Assembly (NCBI GenBank): GCA_946478635.1
Contig: CAMLCX010000077.1
Coordinates: forward strand, 1-13,820
Source: an uncultured Pseudomonadota bacterium
GTDB taxonomy: Bacteria; Desulfobacterota_B; Binatia; UBA9968
Length of the DNA: 13,820 nucleotides
Reading direction: 5' to 3'
Shown: piece by piece, positions 1 to 6,150 of the stretch
Layout of the letters: each line of letters starts with the position of its first letter
How positions within the stretch are numbered: position 1 is the stretch's first letter
Program-made: the position numbers and the translations under genes
The notes under the pieces: generated by a model
Databases searched by the model: none
Seen by the model: the letters and a program-made list of their open reading frames with translations, nothing else
Told to the model about the DNA's origin: nothing

Positions 1-582
1 TGGAAAGGAAAAATTCTCTCGCGCGATCCGAAGATTTCCGGCAGCCAACGAATCGGCCTGCGGATGTATTACCACACGCCGGAGCTGGGTGCTGAGTTCA
101 TTCGGCGCCTCTATGGAGAGATGGATGTAACGTTAACTCAAGAAATCCGTCAAGCGACGGATTGGCTCGGCGCCGGCAAGTTCGCCATCTGCTTTTTCTG
201 TTCGGAAATTCTCAAGGCTAAAACTCAAGGTGTGTCGGTCGATGAATTTCGCACGGCAAAGTGGAAAGAGAGCCGGACAATTTCCGCGGGCAACATGGGT
301 TCTATCGTAATGCCGAACCAGCCGCCGCACCCCAACGCCGCCCGCGTGTTCGTCAACTGGCTGCTTTCTCGCGAAGGTCAGACGGCGCTTCAGCGCGCCG
401 CCAACACGCCCACCAATTCTGAAGAGTCGCTGCGGACCGATATCCCAAAGGACATGGTGCGCAGCGAAGTGCGGCGCGTCGACGGCGTCAAATACATACT
501 GGTAGATAAGCCGGAGTATATGGACATGGCGCCGATTCAGGACGTCGTCGAGAAGGCGTTGGCGCAATCCAAGAAGAGGTAG
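1..582 (+). CDS. ABC transporter solute-binding protein, COG1840 (AfuA/FbpA-like) type, 5'-truncated (SBP1)
   Basis: The reading frame is open from base 1 and gives 193 visible residues; the N-terminal half lies outside the window. It begins in the WKGKI segment that the complete paralogues here carry at the end of the SYWDLLNPKWKGK stretch. It then follows them through the aromatic patch (MYYHTPELG), DWLGAGK, the HPNAARVFVNWLLSREGQ signature and TDIPKD near the C-terminus. A CFFC motif (visible residues 64-67) matches the CxxC of four other paralogues. The role is periplasmic capture of a solute for an ABC importer; COG1840 members bind ferric iron or small organic ligands, so the ligand is unknown. 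Its C-terminus (DKPEYMDMAPIQDV) looks closest to the SBP at 9639-10748. The TAG stop lies inside a palindromic repeat (579-637). Confidence 0.93.
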   Translation, partial: WKGKILSRDPKISGSQRIGLRMYYHTPELGAEFIRRLYGEMDVTLTQEIRQATDWLGAGKFAICFFCSEILKAKTQGVSVDEFRTAKWKESRTISAGNMGSIVMPNQPPHPNAARVFVNWLLSREGQTALQRAANTPTNSEESLRTDIPKDMVRSEVRRVDGVKYILVDKPEYMDMAPIQDVVEKALAQSKKR

Positions 583-637
583 GGGCAACCCCCCGTGGTT
601 GCCCGTTCGAAGGGCAGGCACGGGGGCCTGCCCCTAC
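579..637. repeat. Nested palindromic intergenic repeat (element A) overlapping the SBP1 stop codon
   Basis: Two 26-base arms (579-604 and 612-637) form an inverted repeat with 22 of 26 positions matching. Each arm is itself a perfect 8-bp hairpin (GGGCAACC/GGTTGCCC and GGGCAGGC/GCCTGCCC). The four arm-to-arm differences fall as two compensatory pairs that keep both stems intact. The ends GTAGGGGC and GCCCCTAC mirror each other. This resembles REP/BIME-like palindromic repeats scattered between bacterial genes; that it is dispersed elsewhere in this genome is inference. The SBP1 stop TAG (580-582) lies in its left end. There is no U tract, so it is not a standard intrinsic terminator. Confidence 0.8.
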
Positions 638-682
638 ACAAGAAATCCAGAATATGCCGGTGAGAGGCCGACAAAAATAAAC

Positions 683-687
683 GGAGG
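683..687 (+). promoter_or_regulatory. Shine-Dalgarno GGAGG fixing a TTG start
   Basis: GGAGG stands five bases before TTG at 693. No ATG or GTG in that frame is equally well placed, and the residues after the TTG (ARSTANFWDRKTPYENW) read like a genuine N-terminus. It therefore decides the non-ATG start of the bicupin gene. Confidence 0.7.
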
Positions 688-692
688 CAAGC

Positions 693-1820
693 TTGGCCAG
701 ATCGACGGCGAATTTTTGGGACAGGAAGACGCCCTATGAAAACTGGATCGAATCGACTGGTGCGCCGATTCATCGCGGTCATTACATCGAAGACTGCCGC
801 ACGGTGGAGCTGGGCTACTGGCCCGAGCGCGAGTGCGACGCGGCGTTTATTCAGTTGGCCGGCCAGGAAGGCGTAACCGGCGCTTACGTGACCGAGATCC
901 CGCCGGGGAAAACCCTGGCGTCGTTTCGGGTTGCGATCGATGAAGTCGTTTACGTCTTGCAGGGGCGCGGCGTCGCGAGCATCTGGGCCGGCGATCGCGC
1001 CAAGAAAATCTTCGAATGGCAAAGCCACGCGATGTTTTTGATTCCCGGCAACTATCATTGCCAGTTGAGCAACATGCAGGGCGACCAACCGGTGAAGTTG
1101 CTGCATTGCAGCTATTTGCCGCTGGCCATGTCGGTGCTGCCCGATCCGGATTATTTCTTCAACAATCCGCTGGTCGATTACGATTTGCTCTATGGCCAGG
1201 GCGCGCGCGAGGTTTATTCCGAAGCCAAAGTCGTGACTCTCAATGAGCCGGGCACCACGCGCGACGGCCGAAACATCTGGTTCGGCAATTTCTTCGCCGA
1301 CATGAGGGCGTGGGACCGGCTCGATCGTTTCGAGCGGCGCGGCGCCGGCGGCCACGTGGTGTGGGTAGGATTTCCCAGCTCGCCGATCTCCGCGCATATG
1401 TCGGTCTTTCCCGCGCGAACTTACAAGAAAGGCCATCGCCACGGCCCCGGCTATCTGATCGTCATTCCAGCCGGCGAAGGCTACTCGATCATGTGGCCGG
1501 AGGGCGGCGAGAAAATTATCATCCCGTGGCACGAGGCGAGTTTGTTCGTGCCGCCGAACCGCTGGTTTCACCAGCATTTCAATATCGGCGGCGCGCCGGC
1601 CCGCTACCTGGCGATCCATCCGCCGCGCGGGCTCAGCGGCATCAGCGAAAAAATCGAAGACCGCGCGCGCGATCAGATCGAATATGTTGACGAGGACTCG
1701 ATGATTCGCCAGAAGTTCGAGTCCGAGTTGGCGCGCAAGGGTTTGCAGTCAGTGATGCCGGACGAGGCGTATCGCGATCGTGACTATGAGTGGAGTTACA
1801 CGCAGAAAAAAGCGAGCTGA
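693..1820 (+). CDS. Bicupin protein, putative non-heme metal enzyme (cupin 1)
   Basis: A 375-residue protein with two cupin domains (about residues 55-150 and 225-320) and a short acidic tail (IEYVDEDSMIRQKFE) also present in the second cupin gene at 12018. The C-terminal domain has the metal site: HRH at 248-250 in KKGHRHGPG, and WFHQHFN at 291-297 supplying a third histidine. The Glu usual in cupin motif 1 is absent, so a three-histidine centre, as in gentisate-type and thiol dioxygenases, is plausible. The N-terminal domain keeps the fold (IPPGKT, EVVYVLQGRG) but has Val80 and Leu125 where the second cupin has His84 and His130, so it probably does not bind metal. No signal peptide is seen, so it should be cytoplasmic. 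The start is TTG with a good ribosome binding site. The substrate is unknown; an aromatic or carboxylate oxygenase role is inferred from neighbours. Confidence 0.88.
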   Translation: MARSTANFWDRKTPYENWIESTGAPIHRGHYIEDCRTVELGYWPERECDAAFIQLAGQEGVTGAYVTEIPPGKTLASFRVAIDEVVYVLQGRGVASIWAGDRAKKIFEWQSHAMFLIPGNYHCQLSNMQGDQPVKLLHCSYLPLAMSVLPDPDYFFNNPLVDYDLLYGQGAREVYSEAKVVTLNEPGTTRDGRNIWFGNFFADMRAWDRLDRFERRGAGGHVVWVGFPSSPISAHMSVFPARTYKKGHRHGPGYLIVIPAGEGYSIMWPEGGEKIIIPWHEASLFVPPNRWFHQHFNIGGAPARYLAIHPPRGLSGISEKIEDRARDQIEYVDEDSMIRQKFESELARKGLQSVMPDEAYRDRDYEWSYTQKKAS

Positions 1821-1829
1821 GATAAGTAC

Positions 1830-1879
1830 ACCCCCACCTCTTTCCTCCCCCGCGAGCGGGGGAGGATGAAGGAGGGGGA
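1830..1879. repeat. Palindromic intergenic repeat (element B), C/G-rich hairpin
   Basis: A 10-bp stem (1843-1852 with 1857-1866, loop CGAG) is flanked by imperfect outer arms (CCCCCACCTC and GGAGGGGG). It starts about ten bases after the cupin stop. Its composition resembles the widespread intergenic palindromes built around CCTCCCCC/GGGGGAGG. No run of T follows, so termination is not claimed, though the hairpin could stabilise the upstream mRNA 3' end. Confidence 0.7.
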
Positions 1880-1925
1880 TTCGATTGTCGGGTCGGCATA
1901 ACATTCAAAATGAGGTGATCGAGAG

Positions 1926-3083
1926 ATGATTTACTTGGCTCAGAGATTTCACTTGGTAGTTTTGACTCTGTTGGTTGCAGGAAGTTTCGGATTTATTGCA
2001 GCTACTCTCTCCGACGCCCCTGCGCGCGCGGCCGATGCCAAACCGGCGTGGCAGGCGGAATGGGAAAAAATCGTTGAGGCCGCAAAGAAAGAAGGACAGG
2101 TGGCGGTTTATATCAGCGGGTATGAGGAAGTTCTGCCGGAGTTTCAAAAGGAATTTCCAGAGATCAAGATAGTCGCGGTCACCGGCCGTGGCTCGCAGAT
2201 GGCGCAAAGACTACTTACCGAGCGGCGTGGCGACAAATTCCTAGCGGATGTTTTCAATGCGGGCGGCGTGACGACCTATGGACAGCTGCACGCGGGCAAG
2301 GTGCTGGATCCGATCAAGCCCGTCCTGCTCCTTCCGGAGGTGACCGACACCTCGAAATGGTATCAGAAAAAACATCATTACACGGATCCTGAGGGGCAAT
2401 ATGTATTTAGCTACGTCGGCTCGGCCACCTATGGCTCGGTGCATTACAATACCAAACTGGTCGATGTGAAAGATTTCAAATCCTACTGGGATTTGCTCAA
2501 CCCCAAATGGAAGGGAAAAGTCATCGCGCGAGACGTTCGCGTGCCCGGGCCGGGATCGGGCAACGCGCGATTGTTCTACCATCATCCTGAGCTCGGTCCA
2601 TCCTTTGTTCGCAAACTGTTTGGCGAGATGGATATCAATCTATTTCGCGACTATCGACAGGGTCCAGACTGGCTCGCCGTGGGAAAATATTCCATTTGTT
2701 TTTTTTGCGACGTCGATGTGTTGAAGCAACAGGGACTGCCGGTGGATACCTTCGGGCCAACGGCCTTCAAGGAGGGCGGCGGTTTGGTGCAGCAGTTCGG
2801 CACGGTCACCCTGGTCAACAAGGCGCCGCATCCCAATGCGGCGCGTGTCTTCGTCAACTGGCTGCTTTCTCGCAAAGGACAGATCGCTTTGCAGAAGACG
2901 CTGGTCAATTCCGAAAGCCCGCCAGACTCGCTGCGAATCGATATTGCTAAAGACGATGTGCCGCTTCTCAGCCGGCGGGTCGACGGCGTCAACTATATCG
3001 ACACGAGCAAACCGGGGTGGCAGGAAATGAAGCCCGTTCTCCAGATTGTGAACGAAGCGCTCAAGGCGGCGGGGAAAAGTTGA
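1926..3083 (+). CDS. ABC transporter solute-binding protein, COG1840 type (SBP2)
   Basis: A 385-residue periplasmic binding protein. The N-terminus is a Sec signal peptide (hydrophobic core about residues 9-27, likely cleavage after ARA at 35). The mature part begins with the family pattern AWQAEWEKIVEAAKKEGQ and continues through TGRGSQMAQRLL, ERRGDKFLADV, LLPEVTDTSKW, YNTKLV, SYWDLLNPKWKGK, HPNAARVFVNWLLSRKGQ and RIDIAKD. CFFC is at residues 258-261. ATG at 1926 follows GAGGTGAT with six bases between, a good ribosome binding site. It is very like the next gene over its whole mature length (about three quarters identical by eye), so the two look like a tandem duplication. The ligand is unknown: ferric ion is the classical cargo of the family, but the catabolic neighbours suggest an organic acid. 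Confidence 0.95.
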   Translation: MIYLAQRFHLVVLTLLVAGSFGFIAATLSDAPARAADAKPAWQAEWEKIVEAAKKEGQVAVYISGYEEVLPEFQKEFPEIKIVAVTGRGSQMAQRLLTERRGDKFLADVFNAGGVTTYGQLHAGKVLDPIKPVLLLPEVTDTSKWYQKKHHYTDPEGQYVFSYVGSATYGSVHYNTKLVDVKDFKSYWDLLNPKWKGKVIARDVRVPGPGSGNARLFYHHPELGPSFVRKLFGEMDINLFRDYRQGPDWLAVGKYSICFFCDVDVLKQQGLPVDTFGPTAFKEGGGLVQQFGTVTLVNKAPHPNAARVFVNWLLSRKGQIALQKTLVNSESPPDSLRIDIAKDDVPLLSRRVDGVNYIDTSKPGWQEMKPVLQIVNEALKAAGKS

Positions 3084-3160
3084 GATTGTGATCGTGTTCG
3101 TGGGTCGTGGTCGGACGAAGACAAATCGTGAAAGTTTCGCGAATGTTGCGACCTTTTATC

Positions 3161-3258
3161 CCTTCCCCCTTGACGGGGGAAGGTTGGATGGGGGTGCTGC
3201 ACACATCATTGAAAATGATCGGCACCCCTTCCTCAATCCTTCCCCGTCGAGGGGAAGG
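3161..3258. repeat. Palindromic intergenic repeat pair (element C)
   Basis: Two hairpins face each other: 3161-3183 (9-bp stem CCTTCCCCC/GGGGGAAGG, loop TTGAC) and 3238-3258 (8-bp stem CCTTCCCC/GGGGAAGG, loop GTCGA). The sequence between carries further mirrored arms (TGGGGGTGC against GCACCCCTTCC), so the whole is one large inverted repeat of about 98 bases with a short unpaired centre. It occupies the SBP2-SBP3 gap. It resembles the short non-coding palindromic repeats common in bacterial intergenic DNA. The remaining bases of the 222-base gap show nothing recognisable. Confidence 0.75.
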
Positions 3259-3305
3259 AGGTAAGATCGTGCTCGGCGGCAATTCTGCGAAGTGAGTGCA
3301 GCAAT

Positions 3306-4445
3306 ATGCGATTATTAAGATTTCAAACAAGCCGAGTCGTTATGCTCTTAGTAGCGATTCTATCTCTGAACGTCGACCAGCGATCCCATGCCGCTCAAGC
3401 CAAGCCTGCGTGGCAAGTGGAGTGGGAGAAAATCCTCGAAGCGGCCAAGAAGGAAGGCCAGCTATCGATTTATATCAGCGGCTATGAAGAGAACCTGCCG
3501 GATTTCCAAAAAGAGTATCCGGAAATCAAAGTCGCGCCGATCACCGGTCGGGGCAGCCAGATTGGTCAGCGTTTGCTCGCCGAGCGGCGCGCGGAGAAAT
3601 TTCTCGCCGACGTGGTCAGTGCGGGCGGCGTGACCACCTACCAACAGTTGTTTCCGGCGAAGGTCTTCGACCCGATCAAATCGGCGCTGCTGCTCCCCGA
3701 GATCAACGACGTGACCAAGTGGTATCAGGGCAAGCATCACTATGCCGACCCGGAAAACCAATACATTTTCAGTTACGTCGGCACCGCGACCTATGGCTCG
3801 GTGAGCTACAACACCAAGCTGGTCGACGTGAAGGATTTTAAATCCTATTGGGACCTGCTCAATTCAAAGTGGAAAGGGAAGATCATCTCGCGGGACGTTC
3901 GCGTGCCGGGCCCCGGTTCCGGTAACGCGCGCTTGTTCTACTACCTGCCGGATGTCGGGCCATCGTTCATTCGCAAACTCTACAGCGAAATGGACACGAC
4001 TTTGTTTAGAGACTACCGCCAGGGAAGCGACTGGCTTGCCGTTGGCAAGGCGGCGATCTGCTTTTTTTGCGAAGTCGACGTGTCCAAGCAGCAGGGACTG
4101 CCGGTGGACACCTTTGGCCCGGGTGTTTTCAAGGAAGGCGCCGGCCTGGTGCAGCAATTCGGTACCCTCGGGCTGGTTAACCGCGCGCCCCATCCCAACG
4201 CCGCGAAAGTTTTCATCAACTGGTTGTTGTCGCGCAAAGGCCAGACCGCGCTGCAGAAAAATATGCTCAAAACCGAGAATCCCACCGATTCCCTGCGGAT
4301 CGACATACCTAAAGACGAGATACCGATTTTGCAACGTCGCTTCGAAGGCGTGAAGTACCTCGACACCAGCCGCCCGGAGTGGCAGGAGATGAAGCCGATC
4401 CTGGACGTTATGAACGAAGCACTCAAGGCGGCGGGGAAATCTTAG
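3306..4445 (+). CDS. ABC transporter solute-binding protein, COG1840 type (SBP3)
   Basis: A 379-residue protein, a close paralogue of the preceding SBP2. The signal peptide has RLLRF as n-region, hydrophobic core VVMLLVAILSL, and likely cleavage near SHA at 27-29. The mature protein starts AKPAWQVEWEKILEAAKKEG. All family blocks are present: TGRGSQIGQRLL, ERRAEKFLADV, YNTKLV, SYWDLLNSKWKGK, RLFYYLPDVG, HPNAAKVFINWLLSRKGQ and RIDIPKDE. CFFC is at residues 252-255. The C-terminal EALKAAGKS is shared with SBP2 and with the tail remnant at 4562-4648. The ribosome binding site before ATG 3306 is weak (AAGTGAG). A start at the in-frame ATG at 3342 would remove the charged n-region, so 3306 is preferred. 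The role is periplasmic solute capture; the ligand is unknown. Confidence 0.95.
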   Translation: MRLLRFQTSRVVMLLVAILSLNVDQRSHAAQAKPAWQVEWEKILEAAKKEGQLSIYISGYEENLPDFQKEYPEIKVAPITGRGSQIGQRLLAERRAEKFLADVVSAGGVTTYQQLFPAKVFDPIKSALLLPEINDVTKWYQGKHHYADPENQYIFSYVGTATYGSVSYNTKLVDVKDFKSYWDLLNSKWKGKIISRDVRVPGPGSGNARLFYYLPDVGPSFIRKLYSEMDTTLFRDYRQGSDWLAVGKAAICFFCEVDVSKQQGLPVDTFGPGVFKEGAGLVQQFGTLGLVNRAPHPNAAKVFINWLLSRKGQTALQKNMLKTENPTDSLRIDIPKDEIPILQRRFEGVKYLDTSRPEWQEMKPILDVMNEALKAAGKS

Positions 4446-4453
4446 TCCAAAAC

Positions 4454-4534
4454 CTTAGCGCCTTTGCGCCTTGGCGGGAGACAAATCCGGATTCGCCCCG
4501 GAATGTTTTCTCGCAAAGGCGCAAAGGCGCCAAG
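4454..4534. repeat. Inverted-repeat element (element E) with GCGCCTTTGCGCC-type arms
   Basis: The left arm 4454-4481 and right arm 4508-4534 are near-perfect reverse complements (GCGCCTTTGCGCCTT against AAGGCGCAAAGGCGC), separated by about 26 bases. This resembles a common type of dispersed intergenic repeat in bacteria. It lies directly between the stop codon of SBP3 and the SBP tail remnant at 4562, so it may mark the point where a paralogue was deleted. Confidence 0.7.
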
Positions 4535-4561
4535 TAAGGAAGAGAACACGCAAATAATGTT

Positions 4562-4648
4562 GCGACAACCGGCAAATCCGAGTGGATCGAGATGAAGCCG
4601 ATCGTCGCTATTGTTAGCGAAGCGCTAAAGGCGGCGGGGAAGAGCTAA
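4562..4648 (+). pseudogene. Remnant C-terminal tail of a lost solute-binding protein gene
   Basis: In the frame ending at TAA 4646-4648 the DNA encodes TTGKSEW, IEMKPIV and EALKAAGKS, collinear with the last 27 residues of SBP3 (DTSRPEW, QEMKPIL, EALKAAGKS) and SBP2. Nothing further upstream in this frame resembles the family, and there is no start or signal peptide, so only the last part of a paralogue survives. It may be a deletion scar or a partial tandem duplication of an SBP 3' end. Its last bases, GGAAGAG at 4638-4644, appear to serve as the ribosome binding site of the following ubiD-like gene. Confidence 0.8.
4638..4644 (+). promoter_or_regulatory. Ribosome binding site for the UbiD-family gene
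   Basis: GGAAGAG lies six bases before TTG 4651 and twelve before ATG 4657, favouring the TTG start. It sits within the codons of the SBP tail remnant. Alternative in-frame starts are ATG at 4657 and 4663, which would shorten the protein by only two or four residues. Confidence 0.45.
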
Positions 4649-4650
4649 AT

Positions 4651-6099
4651 TTGGTAATGAAGATGGGATCTGAAGGTTCACTTGCTTACAAAGATTTGCG
4701 CGGTTACCTCGACGCGGCTGACAAGCTCGGGGAGCTGCGTCATGTGAACGGCGCGGATTGGGATTTGGAGCTCGGCGCGATCACGGAAGTGGCGGCGCGG
4801 GCGAGCCATCCGAAAATCGTTTTGTTCGACAGCATCAAGGGTTATCCCAAAGGATTTCGCGTCGTGACCAATCCCGTCTGTTCGGCGGCGACTACGGCTT
4901 TAGCTTTTGGTCTCGACCCCAAATTAACGGGGCTGGATATCATCCGCTCGTGGAAAGAAAAGCTCGGGAGCCAAATGCCGCTTGGACCTGTCGAGGTTGC
5001 CGGTGGTCCGATCACCGAGAACGTCGATAGCGATGAGAAAGTCGATCTGCTCAAATTTCCCACGCCGCGATGGCATGAGCATGACGGCGGACGTTACATC
5101 GGCACGGGCTGCATGGTGATCATGGAAGATCCCGACGGCAAGTGGACCAATGTCGGGACTTATCGTGTCTGCGTCCACGACAAAAATACTTTGGGTATTT
5201 GGATTTCGCCCGGCAAGCATGGACGAATGATTCGGGAAAAATATTGGGCACAGGGCAAGCCTTGTCCTGTTGTCATCAGCTTCGGCCAAGATCCGATTCT
5301 CGCCAAAGTGGCGAGTTGGTATGAAGCCTGGGGCGTGTCGGAGTTGGAAATTGCCGGTTGGTTGTTCGGTGAACCGGTTAAGGTCGTCCGCGGCAAAGAG
5401 ACGGGCTTGCCGATTCCAGCGACTTCGGAACTCTGCGTCGAAGGGTTCATCGTGCCGCCGCAAGAAGACAGCCGCCCGGAAGGGCCGTTCGGCGAATGGA
5501 CCGGCTACTATGCTTCAGGCACGCGCAATGAGCCGGTGGTAAAAGTTAGGACTGTTCTTTACCGCAACGATCCGATCATCCTCGGCATGCCGCCGGGAAT
5601 CTCCGGCAAGTCGGTGCCGCTGAGCGCTGCGAACATTTGGCTGGCACTGGAAAAGGCCGGCGTCACCGACGTGCAAGGCGTATGGGAATATCAAACCCGC
5701 TACATCACGGCGATCTCGATCAAGCAGCAATATGGCGGCCACGTGAAGCGCGCCGCGATGGCGCTGCTGGGCTCGACCTACGGCTATCACCGCCGTTTCG
5801 TCATCATCGTCGACGAGGATGTCGATCCGTCGAACATCGACGATGTCTTGTGGGCCCTGGCGACGCGCTGCGATCCGGCGACGGCGATCAATGTCATCAC
5901 CGACGCCTGGAGCACACCGCTCGATCCGCGGATTACGCCGGATGCCCGATCCGCGCGCAAGTTCACTAACTCCGTCGCGATCATCGATGCCTGCCAGCCT
6001 TATCACTGGAAAGAGCAGTACGCGAAGACTTGCTATTTCCCCGAGGAGACGCGCAGAAAAACCTATGAGAAGTGGAAGGACATACTGAGATTGGAGTAA
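4651..6099 (+). CDS. UbiD-family prenylated-FMN-dependent (de)carboxylase
   Basis: A 482-residue protein, the usual length for the UbiD/Fdc family, which reversibly decarboxylates aromatic or alpha,beta-unsaturated acids with prenyl-FMN. Expected ligands are visible: Asn167 (TNVGTYR), His190 (ISPGKHG) and Glu233 (LEIAGW) for metal and cofactor, and the catalytic Arg172 and the Glu277/Glu282 pair in RPEGPFGEWTGYY. These positions fall within one residue of the fungal Fdc1 numbering as I remember it, and none is missing. Later blocks (GMPPGISGKS, DEDVDPSN, WALATRCDP, DPRITPDAR) are also family-typical. It is cytoplasmic and soluble. No UbiX-like flavin prenyltransferase is in the window, so the cofactor must come from elsewhere. 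Its stop codon lies seven bases before the next SBP. The substrate cannot be read from sequence; an aromatic acid taken up by the neighbouring SBPs is an inference. Confidence 0.93.
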   Translation: MVMKMGSEGSLAYKDLRGYLDAADKLGELRHVNGADWDLELGAITEVAARASHPKIVLFDSIKGYPKGFRVVTNPVCSAATTALAFGLDPKLTGLDIIRSWKEKLGSQMPLGPVEVAGGPITENVDSDEKVDLLKFPTPRWHEHDGGRYIGTGCMVIMEDPDGKWTNVGTYRVCVHDKNTLGIWISPGKHGRMIREKYWAQGKPCPVVISFGQDPILAKVASWYEAWGVSELEIAGWLFGEPVKVVRGKETGLPIPATSELCVEGFIVPPQEDSRPEGPFGEWTGYYASGTRNEPVVKVRTVLYRNDPIILGMPPGISGKSVPLSAANIWLALEKAGVTDVQGVWEYQTRYITAISIKQQYGGHVKRAAMALLGSTYGYHRRFVIIVDEDVDPSNIDDVLWALATRCDPATAINVITDAWSTPLDPRITPDARSARKFTNSVAIIDACQPYHWKEQYAKTCYFPEETRRKTYEKWKDILRLE

Positions 6100-6150
6100 T
6101 GGAGTAATGGAAAAACGAATTTTGGATTTTCGATTTTGGATTTTGGATTG
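6093..6150. repeat. Low-complexity repeat tract spanning the ubiD-like stop and the SBP4 start
   Basis: GGAGTAATG occurs twice in tandem (6093-6101 and 6101-6109), overlapping the UbiD TAA and the SBP4 ATG. It is followed by repeated GATTTTGG-like units to about 6150. Both motifs resemble low-complexity repeats found between genes in many environmental bacteria. Here the tract is read through as coding sequence. Confidence 0.6.

Noticed and set aside
1843..1866. Intrinsic terminator after cupin 1
   Set aside because: The stem is strong but is followed by ATGAAGGAGGG rather than a T tract; it is better explained as a palindromic repeat.
3161..3258. CRISPR-like repeats or a small RNA gene between SBP2 and SBP3
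   Set aside because: There are only two facing hairpins in inverted, not direct, orientation, with no regular spacers and no promoter visible.
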